Shown here one piece after another: positions 26,201 through 37,552 of a stretch of 64,000 nucleotides of DNA. The position numbers were made by a program, and so were the translations under genes. The notes under the pieces were generated by a model that saw only the letters and a program-made list of their open reading frames with translations, did not search any database and was not told the DNA's origin. The first letter of the stretch is position 1, and each line of letters begins with the position of its first letter. Source of the DNA: Volvox africanus (Eukaryota > Chlorophyta > Chlorophyceae > Chlamydomonadales > Volvocaceae); contig BSDZ01000019.1 in NCBI GenBank assembly GCA_030268105.1, forward strand, positions 412,001 through 476,000. Reading direction: 5' to 3'.

Positions 26201-29200
26201 TGCAACTACTTACTTTTACATGCATACAGCCTCTGCAGCTTCATAGATACGTGCCTAACCCAAGACCCCGACTCCAACCGAGCGAGATATACTACCCCTA
26301 CGAAAATTCAAAGCCCCCAAATACCGCAGATTTTAACTCGCAAATCCGCCTATTATATACTCGCTTTATAAACATATTATGAAAAATAGGAAACTGCCGT
26401 CTCTTAGGTGGTTACGTACATATGTTATTAGTTACTAACCTGCTGTGGTGCTGTAGGCTCCTTGCCAGGATGTGCCCGGTGCTATGATGTCCGGCTTGAT
26501 GCGCCCATCTGGAGGAGGTAGATGTGGCGGTCGATGCAGGTAGATGCAAATCAAGGACGAAGATCGGTCCGGGTCACACATGTGTGAGGCCCGTTTATTA
26601 TACTATTATATGAACATATTGTAGGTACGTGTGAATATATATATATATATTCACACGTATTTATATATACATGTATATGCATATGCAAATAAACACGAGG
26701 GCGGCCAGCTGACTGCATGTGTTTAATATAGATGCTCGTAAGAAACTATTTAGATAGATCCATACTATTTCTGAAACTGACATCAAGTGTATCATCATAA
26801 TTCAAATTGTAATTATTCATACGATTCTTCACAGATATGTCGCACATCCACTGATTTATATATAACTCTCGAGCCCTTAGCCTTATTAGTGTTGTGTGCT
26901 TTAAACATGCTCTAAGAGGAGCTCGCGAGTTAACGTCAGGATTACACATCCTAATCATTATCATAATACTACAAATATTCCCCTTTTCGTGGGGAGCGTC
27001 CCACACCCAGGTCATATTGACATTGAGGTAGGCTGAATTGGAATCTCAGGCCTCACGGCCTGATCTCGAGGTGCATCACTTCCCCACGTGTCAACTCCAA
27101 GGAGGAGAGTTACAAGGTCTAGCTAGCTGCCCACTCCCAAGCTGGAAGAGGAATTCGAACCTGCGCGGCCTAGTCACGATACAAATTTGAAGCATCACTC
27201 CCAAACTCTTGGTAGTGATAACTACCGGCTGATAGGAAGGTTAAGGCATAGTACTCTATGCTCAGTACGGCAAGCCATCATAACGAGCTACAGTCTCCAT
27301 AAATATGAGAATACATTAATAGATATTAAGGAAGTGCATATAATCAACCAGCAAGATTGGACTAAAGCGTGCAGTCTACCAGTGATTGGGTCACGGTTAC
27401 ATTAGGGCATGGAACCCATAGCTGCTAAGCTCACGCATAGAGGGTGTAGCCAAGCGTCTACCTACATAGCAAGGATCTAAGGCCAATACCATAATACAAC
27501 AATTAGCTAGCTAGGGCATGAGGATACATCACATACATCCGCTTACTGCACCCATGCGTGCAAACCTCCATCCCTTCGTATTATTGAATGCATGTATGCA
27601 TGGACCGCATACCATAAACACTTAGGGTTTGCTCTATCTTTAATTATTGGACCGACCTGGTGACGTGAGCCCCCAGGAGCTGAAATCTGCCAAGCTTTCA
27701 GCATCCAAAGGGACCTGCGGCAGCGGGGTACATACGCTCATTCCTTAATTATTAAAACGTACGTGAGATTATCACAAGTTAGTTCTGAGCAGCCGGCGGT
27801 GCGTGATTACTGCAAAAGAGTATATATATCGTATGCGGAGATATGTTTATATATCCCAAATTGTAACATTCCTAATAGTAGATCCCAAGTTGTAACACTC
27901 CTAATTAAGCTAGACTTTATTAGCCAGGCCTATCGTTGGCCTATATACAGCAGAAATTACAGGAAGGCAACGCGCATAGAGGGTTAGATCCAAGCTGTTT
28001 TCATTGCGTGATCATGATTCCTGAACGAACATGTGTAAGCAGGTTCCTATCAAATAAACCCGCACCTCTGGGTCGTCATATCCATCTGTCAGTCATATAC
28101 ATGGCCATCAACGAAAGCTGTAATCGTCGCACTAAATAGATTATAAGTTTATCATAAGTACTTTGGTATTGCGACAACGATAAGAGATTATTAGTATAAA
28201 TTCCTTATTCATCGATATATACACCAATCACACACCGACAAATAAGTATTTCATGCAATTCCATACCCTCGTTCCCCGAACGTAGACCTGGCCGGATCCT
28301 TCTTGCAGGAAGTTTATCAGGTTGTCTGCCTGGTTCTGTACGTAAGCATATAAATATTTAGTATTAGATTTAGAGTAGGCTCTATCTACCTCATAAAACG
28401 ACGGGGAAAGTGGTAAATAATGCAAGTTAGGTAAAGGTAGGGATCAGCTTTACATCCATACTTGTATCCATACCTACATCCATTCCCTCCATCCGCAAGG
28501 ACTTATCTCCCTGAATTACTAGCTACAGCATCAATCACAGTACTTCACAGACATTATAGATGCTCCAAGGATATTTACATCATTCTACTGATAAATGGGA
28601 ATCAAGTACGTATCTTGATAGGTTAAATAAATATAACCTTCATAAAGTAATCACATACCCTAGCTAGCTACAGACAACGGAACTTAATAATTTTCGTTCG
28701 CTCAGCCGATTTGGAATTCTTTACTGTGAAATATGTGGCTAGCTTTATGTGCGTGCATGCATCCTCATGTAGGCAACCGCTTTATTTCCGTACCTTGTAC
28801 GTCATTGAAACGGGAATTTTTATATTTTGAATCTCATCAACCAGGAAAGGCGGCACGAATGGCTTATCCATTGTAGCTTGCGCAATGACCACAGCAGCAC
28901 CACCGGCCTCTATGACGTTCAGTCCCACATCAAAAGGACCGCAGCTGCTGCTTCGACGGACCAACACAACCCGCCCTGCCACCTGGGCGGCGTTGTTGAG
29001 AGGTGCGCAGGCAGTGATGGGGTCGGCCACCGCTACTTCCACCTGCAAGAACGCGGTGTATTTATGTATCAGGACAAGGTAGGTAGAATGAGGACATATG
29101 AGGCATAATGATTATGACTTTGAATGCTGAGCTAGATACCAGCTTGCTTAATGCCGTGATTATACATTAGTTTGGATCTAATAATAATCATTCCAGGTTG

Positions 29201-32200
29201 TACACATATACCACGAGAAGGGCTATCCAAGCTATTATTCAAGTCGCCCTTAATTATAAGGAAGAGAAATATAAAATAAATGATGGAGACAGGCCCCTTA
29301 ATTGCTTGTATACCCCCCCCCATCCTTGCTTGCTCCCCTCACGGTCCCTGGGCAGCTGCCAGCCGACAGCCTAACCACGCACTCACGTAGGAATCCTTGG
29401 GAATAATCGATGCTAGTAGTGGTAACTCAGTATTCTCTGCAAGCATCAGCTGAGGAGAGGGGAAATGACATGCATGTCAATACTTTCAGTGTTTCTAGAT
29501 AATGTTGTATCCGCCTACATGCATGTAGCAAAGGCCCGAGCAATGGGAAGGTCCATTCTGGATGCTAGCCACCCATTGACACCCTAATCAGGATATTACA
29601 GATAGCTTGTAATAATACCTAACGGCTCACCGAACGCTCAATAGTGAGGGCGCTAGGTAGAACGGTACGGATGACGTAAAGGCCAGTCATGATGCCTTCC
29701 GATTTAGGAACTCGATACCCGGCACCCACTGCAACCACGTTCTTAGCAGTTGCGGGAGATGTAATGGTGCTGTTGTAAGCAGTATTCAAACCTGTATGCT
29801 CAAACAGGAAGCGCGAAGGGCGTTACACTGTGGGCTTGCCCTGAAAGTAAGCCGGTGCCCCTGACCAGGCCAAACCATAGCGCACCGGGTCGGGGTTACA
29901 CACCGGCTTTGTCTGTCTGTCTTTGTGCCGTGCGGTCCTCCCTTCACTTGAGCTAGCACGGGCACTCAAACCTCACGAACCTCTAGCCTGGCTACCCAAA
30001 GGATCAGAGCCTCAGCCAACCACACCAGCAGCACCCAGAAGGAGAGGACGAGAAGGCTAGAGAGCAAGCCCTACCACGCAAATATAACCTAGGAAACACC
30101 TCCTCCTCCTCCTCCACGATGTCTTGTTATTACGGTACTGGACTGATTAGCAACTCTCTTAGTTATGAGCCCCTTTTTCTTGGTTACACAATCTACGTGT
30201 ATGTAAGCGTACGTAGTGATTCATCAGGTAGGGTTGCTTGTTTAACGCATATAACCGTGACTCAGTCACTACATACTATACTGGTAGACTCACCCGACTT
30301 CATTCACTCGATCATGAGATCGATAAATGCATTGGCGCGTTTATGGAAATACATAGTGTGTATGTATGATAGATAGATATATAGAGATAGATAGATAGAT
30401 TGATTGTCATCATGTTTCCATAAACGCGCCAATGCATTTATTCCCATCCTTAGATACTGCAGCTCTTTATATATGATGTCATGCCATGCGTACTGCTGAG
30501 CATTGGGAACATATGCGATGACCTTCCACCCTGTCATCAACAGGTAGTTTCCACAAGTTTCCACAAGCTCTGATTATTATACAGCTAACCTAATATAGAG
30601 ACCGGACCTTGCAGTTCAAAACATTTCCATCCCTTGCTTCTGGGGTTTGGAACTAAGGGGACGGTTACCTAAGAGTGTTTGTAGTCTGTGTCTCGAGGTG
30701 CTAGGCTCTATCTAAGATCAGGCCGTGAGGGTTCACACAAACCCAACTTTAGCCGGATCCTATCTATCTGCTTGGGTGTGGGGACACTGCCATCTTGAAG
30801 AAGGATAAGCAAGTGCAGTATCATGGTAATGATTCATACTGTAGTAGCTTATAGCCGCAAAGGCCTCTCAAGATGCTGAGAAGGTGCTTCTGCACATTTA
30901 TAACGTGTCGGTGTGTCCAGTACATGTACGACTACTACACATACAATTCTTCACTGATATGTCATTAACTCGCGAGCCCTTGCTATATACGGGCGTCACA
31001 TAACAGTAGTAAGCATAGCGTAGGATAACCTCACGTATCACTGCGCAGCATGGAACATTGAATGAAATACTATACCATTAACCCCTCACTGTCCTATCTA
31101 ATTATTATTACATTGATAATCATATTCGAATTAAAATCGTATTATACATATCATAACATATCATTCAACTTTATCGCACATGCAGCACAGAGAAGTACAG
31201 TAAACACATGGCATGTCACAAGAAATCTAATATCAAATGCCCAACATGCCACGTTGTGAAACATATCTATCTTACCATAATTTCCGGCCGCAATGAGGGA
31301 TAGGTGGTCCGGGTTCTTCCAAAGGAACATGTCATAACCTGCATGGAGTCTTGTGGATACGTTAAGTTATATGTATAACTATATAATATATAAAATAGTT
31401 GGATATGAGACGTGTATCTAAATACATCTGATGGCCTGAGATGTTTATAAATTTGTAACTGGCATTTCCTATATGTACTCGGATGGCTTTTATGAAACAC
31501 CATTACAACAACAGTTAGTTTGGGAAATCCCGCCACATTAACTACATATATACTTCACAATTAGCAGCTTTCCTTGTATCACATGTAAGCTCTCAATAAA
31601 GAGATCTCCATTTCATGTCAACATCAAATAAGCATTATGCACATATAATTATTTAATCGTTATCATGATACTACTGTCCACACCAATTTAACATGCATGT
31701 ATGTACATATGTGTATTGATGGACGAAAGGCACAATTGTTTTCATACGAATGAATGCCCACCTCGTGCTTTAGCGCTGTAACCAGCCAGGAGGCTTCCCC
31801 AGGAGTCACTGGTGATGAAGGCTCCAGCCGCGGTATGAACCTGACGACTCGCGCCAAGGGTACGTGTAAAAAGGTATGATGATATAATATAAGTTGATAT
31901 ACACTTTGGTTGGATATCATACGGTATCTCATTTACATCGAGGCAACCTCCGTGCGTGTTGTTTTACTTTGGGCTGGCTGGATCAATCGAACATCATCAC
32001 GCATGCACTGCCCTCGCTTGCTTGAACGAAGCATATTGCATGCATATATGTGTGTGTAGCGTAGAAGTGTCACCCAGCAGCTGTTGTAGTTGAGAGCCGC
32101 AAAGGCCTCTCGACCTGTTGCCAGGGTGCTTCTGCACCTTGATATTGTGCTCACGTGTGAACCGTACATGTACGACTACCACAGTAACAGTGGAACATTG

Positions 32201-32261
32201 CAGATATGCTAAGGTGCATCTCATTCTCACTCAATACACATCTCACACCGTTTGATATGCG

Positions 32262-32293
<32 letters not shown>

Positions 32294-32943
32294 ATGTACA
32301 TTATAAATACTTTATATGAATATGGCTTACCGGTAAGTAGTCCAAGTCTACAGTATCAGGGATATACAAGGAGTCGTTCTCTTGCCGCTTATTGAAGTCC
32401 ACCACGCTCAGCCGCGCTGCGGGAGCTACGCCGGTGGCAAGGGTCAGCTTTGCGGAGCTGTTAGCGTACGAGTCGTCGCTTAGGACTGCCCCCGAGATGC
32501 TGCCAGCGCACTTCGTTCCATGACCCCTGGAATCGAAGACATCACCATAGGCTGATCACCAAAGCCAGCAGCAGTCATGCACGTACATATATACGACGCA
32601 GTAGATTGATCGGGAACGAATGTCGAAGGCAGTAACAGTAAGGGAATAAAGCGAGAGAAAAATAACAAATGAAGTAATAAGGAGACGAGCAGGTATAAAT
32701 CATATTTGTTATAGGAAATCAATAAGGAATTTTAAATTTTAACGTTATTATGATTTAATTTTTTGTCAATTTTTATTCTTTTGTTCATAACTAACTGCTG
32801 GTAGATAGAAGCCAGAATATAGAGACGTAAGGAGACGTCTGTAAACGCACAGTTATTAAACATTCCAATCTGTATAGCTATCAAGGTAATATTACACTTT
32901 CCGTGCTGCCGGTATACATTTAAGAAACCATTGTAGACGACAT

Positions 32944-33010
<67 letters not shown>

Positions 33011-36000
33011 TTGTGTGTGTGCATACCTCAATTAGCGCTATATATATGCATATTTAGAATAAAGTTTGTTGACAACTAGCCAAGCGCAGCCCCACGGAGC
33101 GAGTGCACGCACGTGGCTATATATCTGCTGCTTGCAGAGGCCCACATATCTACCTGGGTTAAAAGCATATTGTACAATCTTCCGATGTTCAGGGATACGG
33201 CAGTACACCATATTGCCGATGGTGGGTGCATTGTATGGGTTGCTGAGGTTGGCAACGTATGCACCCGTATAGTCCGGGTCTTGGAAGTAGCAGTGATCGA
33301 CGTCAACTCCCGAGTCACCTATCTGTGTGGGGAAAAGAGGGGGGTAGAGCGAGAGGGCGTAGGAGTCCATGCCATTCCATTCGATCCATTCCATTCGCAT
33401 GCATGCACACGGGGATGGTTGGCAGTGGATGTCCAACAGCGCCTCACATCCATCCGTGATGGTATCCTACTATACTAGGCCTTGCTTTATACAGCTCAAT
33501 CGGACGCTCAACTGTATGCACGTACGCTGACATTCATTCATCATCATTGAGGCATGCGTCCGTTGGAGGCAAGCCTTTTTTATTGCCAGCACGCACGCAC
33601 GTAAACTGCACCTATAGTAGTTAAGAGCTGCAAAGTAAGCTAGGCCTCTCGAGATGCTGGTAAGGAGGTGCTTCCATCTGCGCCTTTGAATTGAGGAAGC
33701 GTGTACCATAAGTGTACGACTACTGCAACACCAATATGTTTAGCAAGTTCAATATAAATATCACAGCCTATTGCTTGATTGCATAAACGTTAATAGTCAC
33801 GACGGAGAACTGCGGAGGTCGCATGCAAATACACACACATAAACACACACACACACATATATATACATACATGTGTATACACAAACATGTGTGTGTCTAT
33901 CTGTGTGTATACTTGCGGCCTCTCCAGCCCTAAGCAGGGATGAATTTGTAGAGGGGGCAAGCCAATCAGGTAGTCTGGGCTCACGAATTCCAGCGACCAC
34001 TAAAGATGCTAGATAGATGTACCTGGATCGATCGCACGTTGCCTCAAATTCTGCGCAGTACTATTATTTAGTTGCCCCTTACTCATGTATGGTAACATAT
34101 CCATCCCGTGCTCCATTCGTACATACATACCCCAACGATCTCGCCCTGGCCCTGTAGTCCCGCGGACCAATACGGCCACTTGTCTTTCGACATCTCGAAC
34201 TGATCCGTACTGTAGAGGCCAGGGGTCTTAGTCCTTGTGTAATCTTCTTGATCCAGGAAATCTGTAAACAAGGTGGAAGTAAGCGTAGGAGAGGCCTCGC
34301 TCATCAGCAACAATAATTCATTATCATAACACTTTTTATCCCACATATATATATATACCCTATATCCTATACATATGGGATATACATACTATATGATTTG
34401 GTAGGGTAGTACGTGACGCCTTACAAATAGAGTGTGACAAAAGGATGCATGCATGTCATAAGTAAATAGCTCCATCTCTTTAGGTTGATATCTCTGGTCT
34501 GTTTTAGGGAATCATATCTCTCTATCAATATCTACATGACATATAATATCCCCTTAATCATCTTGTCACGCTCACCTCCCTAAGGCGTCACGTACTACCC
34601 TACCAACTCATAGGGGGTGGAGGTATGTATTACTTGTGTCAAACAGCACTAAACAGCCTCTATCACGCTCCTGAATCCCGCCCTGTCATGATGCCATGTT
34701 GACAACTTTATACCCCCTATGAGCACCCCCTACTTTATACCCCATATATATACACCTTTCCATTCCCGATCCTGCGCACCTCTTTGCAGCAGCGTACTTG
34801 AAACTAAGTTCATGTTTTGGTTTCGGAGCATCGGACAGACCATGCGAACGACAGAAAGCTTGGCGAGCCATGTAATGGCTTTTGATAGGTCCTGTGTTGT
34901 GAAGCAAATCAGATGTATGATGATGAATATATAATGACAGCCATATATGCCTATGTATACTTCAGTTTATGGGTATGTACAATAATTTATGTAATAATGT
35001 ATATGCTTGCATACATATACACACACATATATATATATACCATGCATGCAGTTCTGCATGACACCAGAGGCAATTGTGCATGGGTTAATTATTCCTGTAC
35101 TTCATGCTTCTGTACGTGGGGAGCATCGCGATCCAAGCAAGTAATCCATTCGGCAACATGTCATGCATGGTAATAAACGTCAGAGCCTGCAAGGGCAGAA
35201 AATGTATGCCCTGAAAGCAAGTGATGCGTTGCACCATCCACTAATAATTTCATTCGCCAGTAATGGCAGTAACACCCGCACGCTGATATCCCTCAACAGC
35301 TAACGTACGTACATGCATGGGCGTATGTGATATTACTGTAAAGCGGTATTTGCAAACATATACCAGGCATGTACATGGTGTGGATGGACCCAGACATCAG
35401 TAAGTACCAAAATCCAAACAAGCCAAAACAACAGGCGTACGCCATCGAAGTCGCAAGGCTCGTACGTGCGTACGGCCAAGTGTCAGATATTAATTCATAC
35501 ATACATCATGTATTGTTAGCTATTACCTTTTCACACAAGTACATAGTGAGGACAACCCCGATGCGCGGCGGTGTCATGACCGGCCAGCAAGGGTCCTGAT
35601 AGCTAGAGGTGCTCAGCCCCAGGTCTGTCGCCAGCACAGATGGCCACCGGGTTGCCGCAGACCGCATCATCTCCATGGTCACATCGGGCACCATCTCCAC
35701 CAACAGGCCGTACTGCTGTACTGCAGTGTTTGACACGTTTCTAGTAACCATGCTGTCCAGTAGCGTCGCAAGCTGGTGCTGTTTTTGCTGTCGTTCGGCA
35801 GTGGATTCCAGCGGGCTGCTGGGCACAGCAGCTCCAGCAGAGGAGTCGTCGGCCATTGCGTCGACTAAACAATTCAGCTCGGGAACGATCTTATTGTTCC
35901 AATCATACGTGGCCTGTGCGTTATGACAAACAAGGATACGTGCACCAAACAAAGTACGTGTGAGACGCCTGCGTATCCTTCTATTCACAACATTGCCTAA

Positions 36001-37552
36001 CAAGGAAGCGTCTTTGTGGCTCAGTACATACGTATAGCGTACCATCTACCGTAGCGAATATTGCAAACAAATCCTGTTAGATGGGGAAGAGAGCTCGCCA
36101 CACTAAACTATTCACAGGGTAGACAGGGGCGTTATTAGGAAGGTAGGCTCACAAGGCCTCCTCCACACGTTCCCCGCCGCATGCATCAATCGGCCGCCCC
36201 CATGCAGGCTTTAGGGTTGATTAGTCCGCCATGCTCACACATAGGCCCCTGCCTTGTGTACCACACAGGGCATAGACCCCCAGAAGTTAGGCCTAACGCG
36301 CCCAGATGTACGCCCAGGGTCGTCGGACAGCCTCAGGCTAGATAGGCCCTGGTGTAGTCATCAGCCCACAGATACATAGGCCCTAAGATGTGGTTCCACA
36401 TGTGTGTATAGGTAGATTACGCCATGCACAGGCATGCATTCTTGCGAGAATGTAACGCAAGGCACGGTGCGAGGTCGCTGAATACGTTTAGATAGGCCTC
36501 AGCGCATGACCATGAGCTGATACGCGTCAGGCGACGATACCTGAACAATTAGGTATGCACGAGGCGTCAGTGTGGGTCAGGGCCTAGGGCCCCTAGATAG
36601 GACCCCTGCACCTATTCTTTGACGAGAAGTCACGGTTTATGTAATAAGTAAGCCCAGTTGTGATTGGGACTCTCTCTTCATACGGGACTTGCTTCATGCT
36701 TGACGTGTTATTCCACAAGGAGGCCCTATCCTAAGACCATCCCAGTCCCATTCCAGTCCACTCTCCGACTTGCTGTTGTTGCTGTTATTGCTGTTGCTGT
36801 TGTTGCTGTTGTTGTTGTTATTGCTGTTGTTGTTGTTATTGTTGTTGTTGGTGCTGCTGCTGTTGGTGTTGTTGGTGCGTACATATTGGGTTCATAACTG
36901 GACGGAGTTTGGTGTACCAAGCAATGGACTCACCCAGAGAGTGTTCGTTTCTGAAACAAGGTCTAAGATAGTGCTCAACCTCGCGAAGGCCAACAGCACG
37001 CGGACAGGGAAATATGAAACAATTCGGCTTCCCTTCGCCGCTATGTACCGCTGAACAGTTTGGCCCTGGGTGTCGTCGTCGTAACCAAGCAGGTACAGTT
37101 GTGACGCTGGAGCACTCTTCCATGGGATAGCTGGGAAGATCGTGCGATTCACACGTGGAGGTACAGTTAACACAGACGATGCCCTGCACGTAAGCAGCAG
37201 CAGGAAGAACAAACAAACTTGAAAGCAGTTTTGGATCACTCCCACAGGATCCCGCGCGCGGGATAAGTGGTAATCCACGGAGCAATGAACCACGTGCACG
37301 CAGCCCCTAATTTCTATATCTAATAATAATCGGTATTTTTAAGTTTAATTAGTTGTGCTCTGATAGCGCTTACCAACGTAGTCCATTTAAATTAGCAGTT
37401 CCTGTTTGAAGCGCGACTTTTTGAAAACGATCCTCCCAATGATCTTCACCTTGATAATCAGGCGTACCTAAAGTTCCCATGCACAATAACGCATTCACTA
37501 CTACGATTGTGATTACAGCACAGCTGCTCATTGCGAATGACCGGCGAAACAC
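18639..37552 (-). CDS. Secreted subtilisin-like serine protease B with PA domain and hydroxyproline-rich C-terminal tail
   Basis: Complete paralogue of protease A. Exons: 37552-37374, 37183-36934, 35913-35527, 34891-34780, 34261-34131, 33322-33154, 32551-32331, 31840-31762, 31338-31276, 29791-29631, 29434-29387, 29042-28794, 28335-28267, 27714-27657, 26508-26440, 25999-25952, 25501-25449, 24654-24617, 22231-22156, 21443-21411, 20966-20764, 20550-20417, 20263-20046, 19670-18639. They sum to 4080 nt, giving 1359 aa. The order is signal peptide (about 1-30), propeptide (about 61-309), Asp in IGDSGVDVD (D356), His in RGHGTKCAG (H420), IAAGNY (N529), PA domain (about 600-683), DGRIKPDIIAPG, Ser in YSGTSAATPL (S777), then FTPSGMLLK, YQGWGRLSM and LVNDLNL, the usual C-terminal beta-domain landmarks, and finally the Pro-rich tail. 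The predicted role is a secreted wall or matrix protease; the substrate is unknown. The gene is spread over 18.9 kb by repeat-filled introns. Confidence 0.9.
19154..19386 (-). repeat. Coding 27-bp tandem repeat (9-residue PRPPSPPSL unit)
   Basis: About eight to nine tandem copies of a 27-bp unit lie inside the Pro-rich tail exon of subtilase B. Each encodes a unit close to PRPPSPPSL; one copy has Gln in place of Leu. Copies differ only at a few third positions, so the array is young and its copy number is probably variable between strains. Confidence 0.85.
21079..21106. repeat. Interstitial telomere-like repeat (CCCTAAAA)n
   Basis: Three consecutive CCCTAAAA-type units in intron 20 of subtilase B. 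This is the Chlamydomonas-type telomere unit. A shorter degenerate run lies at about 63470-63496. Confidence 0.7.
21603..22038. repeat. Pentanucleotide microsatellite (ATAAT)n in an intron of subtilase B
   Basis: About 435 bp of nearly pure 5-bp repeat with an internal block of ATAAC variants (about 21675-21742). It lies in the intron between exons 19 and 20. The long IILYY open frames across it are artefacts. Confidence 0.97.
22154..22155 (-). other. GC-AG intron donor (intron 19 of subtilase B)
   Basis: The exon ends CTCAAG and the intron begins GCAAGT, the standard form of a GC donor. Joining to GCGCTGTTGATC at 21443 gives SGMLLK then ALLIAGSKSLE, which restores the subtilase family sequence. 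No GT donor nearby gives this frame. Confidence 0.75.
22649..24412. repeat. Right arm of large inverted repeat, inside intron 18 of subtilase B
   Basis: Reverse-complement copy of 12199-14402. It lies wholly between exon 18 (ending 24617) and exon 19 (starting 22231) of subtilase B. It retains the empty version of the SINE-like insertion site (near 24310-24335). Its outer edge is a GGTA/GATA microsatellite. The open frames in it (22916-23191 and 23418-23609) match those of the left arm and look non-coding. Confidence 0.9.
23636..23722. repeat. ATCC/ATCT microsatellite (right arm)
   Basis: Inverse counterpart of 13372-13418, expanded by about 40 bp. Confidence 0.9.
26626..26659. repeat. 34-bp perfect palindrome
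   Basis: tacgtgtgaatatatat followed by its exact inverse complement, in intron 14 of subtilase B. Confidence 0.9.
29820..30003 (+). mobile_element. SINE-like element, diverged copy
   Basis: Starts GCGTTACACTGTGGGC and keeps the CTTTGTCTGTCTGTC block and the general order of the family, with many substitutions. It lies in intron 9 of subtilase B. Confidence 0.55.
30323..30441. repeat. 27-bp perfect inverted repeat (hairpin, 65-nt loop)
   Basis: Positions 30323-30349 and 30415-30441 are exact inverse complements (core AATGCATTGGCGCGTTTATG). They flank a GATA-rich loop in intron 9 of subtilase B. Confidence 0.85.
30841..30938 (+). repeat. Small GTAGTAGT-ended repeat, copy ii
   Basis: Starts GTAGTAGCTTATAGCCGC, has AAAGGCCTCTC and GGTGCTTCTGCAC in the middle, and ends GTACGACTACTAC. 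It lies in intron 9 of subtilase B. Confidence 0.65.
32083..32182 (+). repeat. Small GTAGTAGT-ended repeat, copy iii
   Basis: GTTGTAGTTGAGAGCCGC, AAAGGCCTCTCG, GGTGCTTCTGCAC, ending GTACGACTACCAC. It lies in intron 7 of subtilase B, the same intron as copy i in gene A but in the opposite orientation. Confidence 0.65.
32946..33020. repeat. (AT)n(GT)n microsatellite in intron 6 of subtilase B
   Basis: About 45 bp of AT followed by about 30 bp of GT repeat. Confidence 0.95.
33615..33726 (+). repeat. Small GTAGTAGT-ended repeat, copy iv
   Basis: TAGTAGTTAAGAGCTGC, AGGCCTCTCGAGATGCTG, GAGGTGCTTCCATCTGC, ending GTACGACTACTGC. It lies in intron 5 of subtilase B and has a short internal insertion relative to copies ii and iii. 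Confidence 0.6.
34398..34607. mobile_element. MITE-like element with 26-bp perfect terminal inverted repeats
   Basis: The left end (about 34399-34424) and right end (about 34581-34606) are exact inverse complements over 26 bp; the core is GGTAGGGTAGTACGTGACGC. An imperfect match continues inward (GTGTGACAA versus GCGTGACAA). The interior of about 155 bp is AT-rich and non-coding. It lies in intron 4 of subtilase B. I could not see a clear target-site duplication. Confidence 0.6.
36100..36620. other. Intronic GC-richer stretch with scattered TAGGCC motifs
   Basis: Part of intron 2 of subtilase B. Motifs such as TAGATAGGCCC and ACATAGGCCC recur irregularly at about 40-60 bp. No open frame or exon is supported. 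It may be a decayed tandem repeat. Confidence 0.35.
36772..36878. repeat. GTT/GCT trinucleotide repeat in intron 2 of subtilase B
   Basis: Imperfect TTG/CTG-type repeat just downstream (minus strand) of the exon 2 donor at 36933. It would read as Gln or Leu runs but is intronic, because exon 2 has the same 250-bp length and donor as its counterpart in gene A. Confidence 0.85.

Noticed and set aside
27012..27175. Possible tRNA-like fragment (GGTTCGAATTCC on the minus strand near 27150)
   Set aside because: It matches a B box but has no A box or cloverleaf around it.
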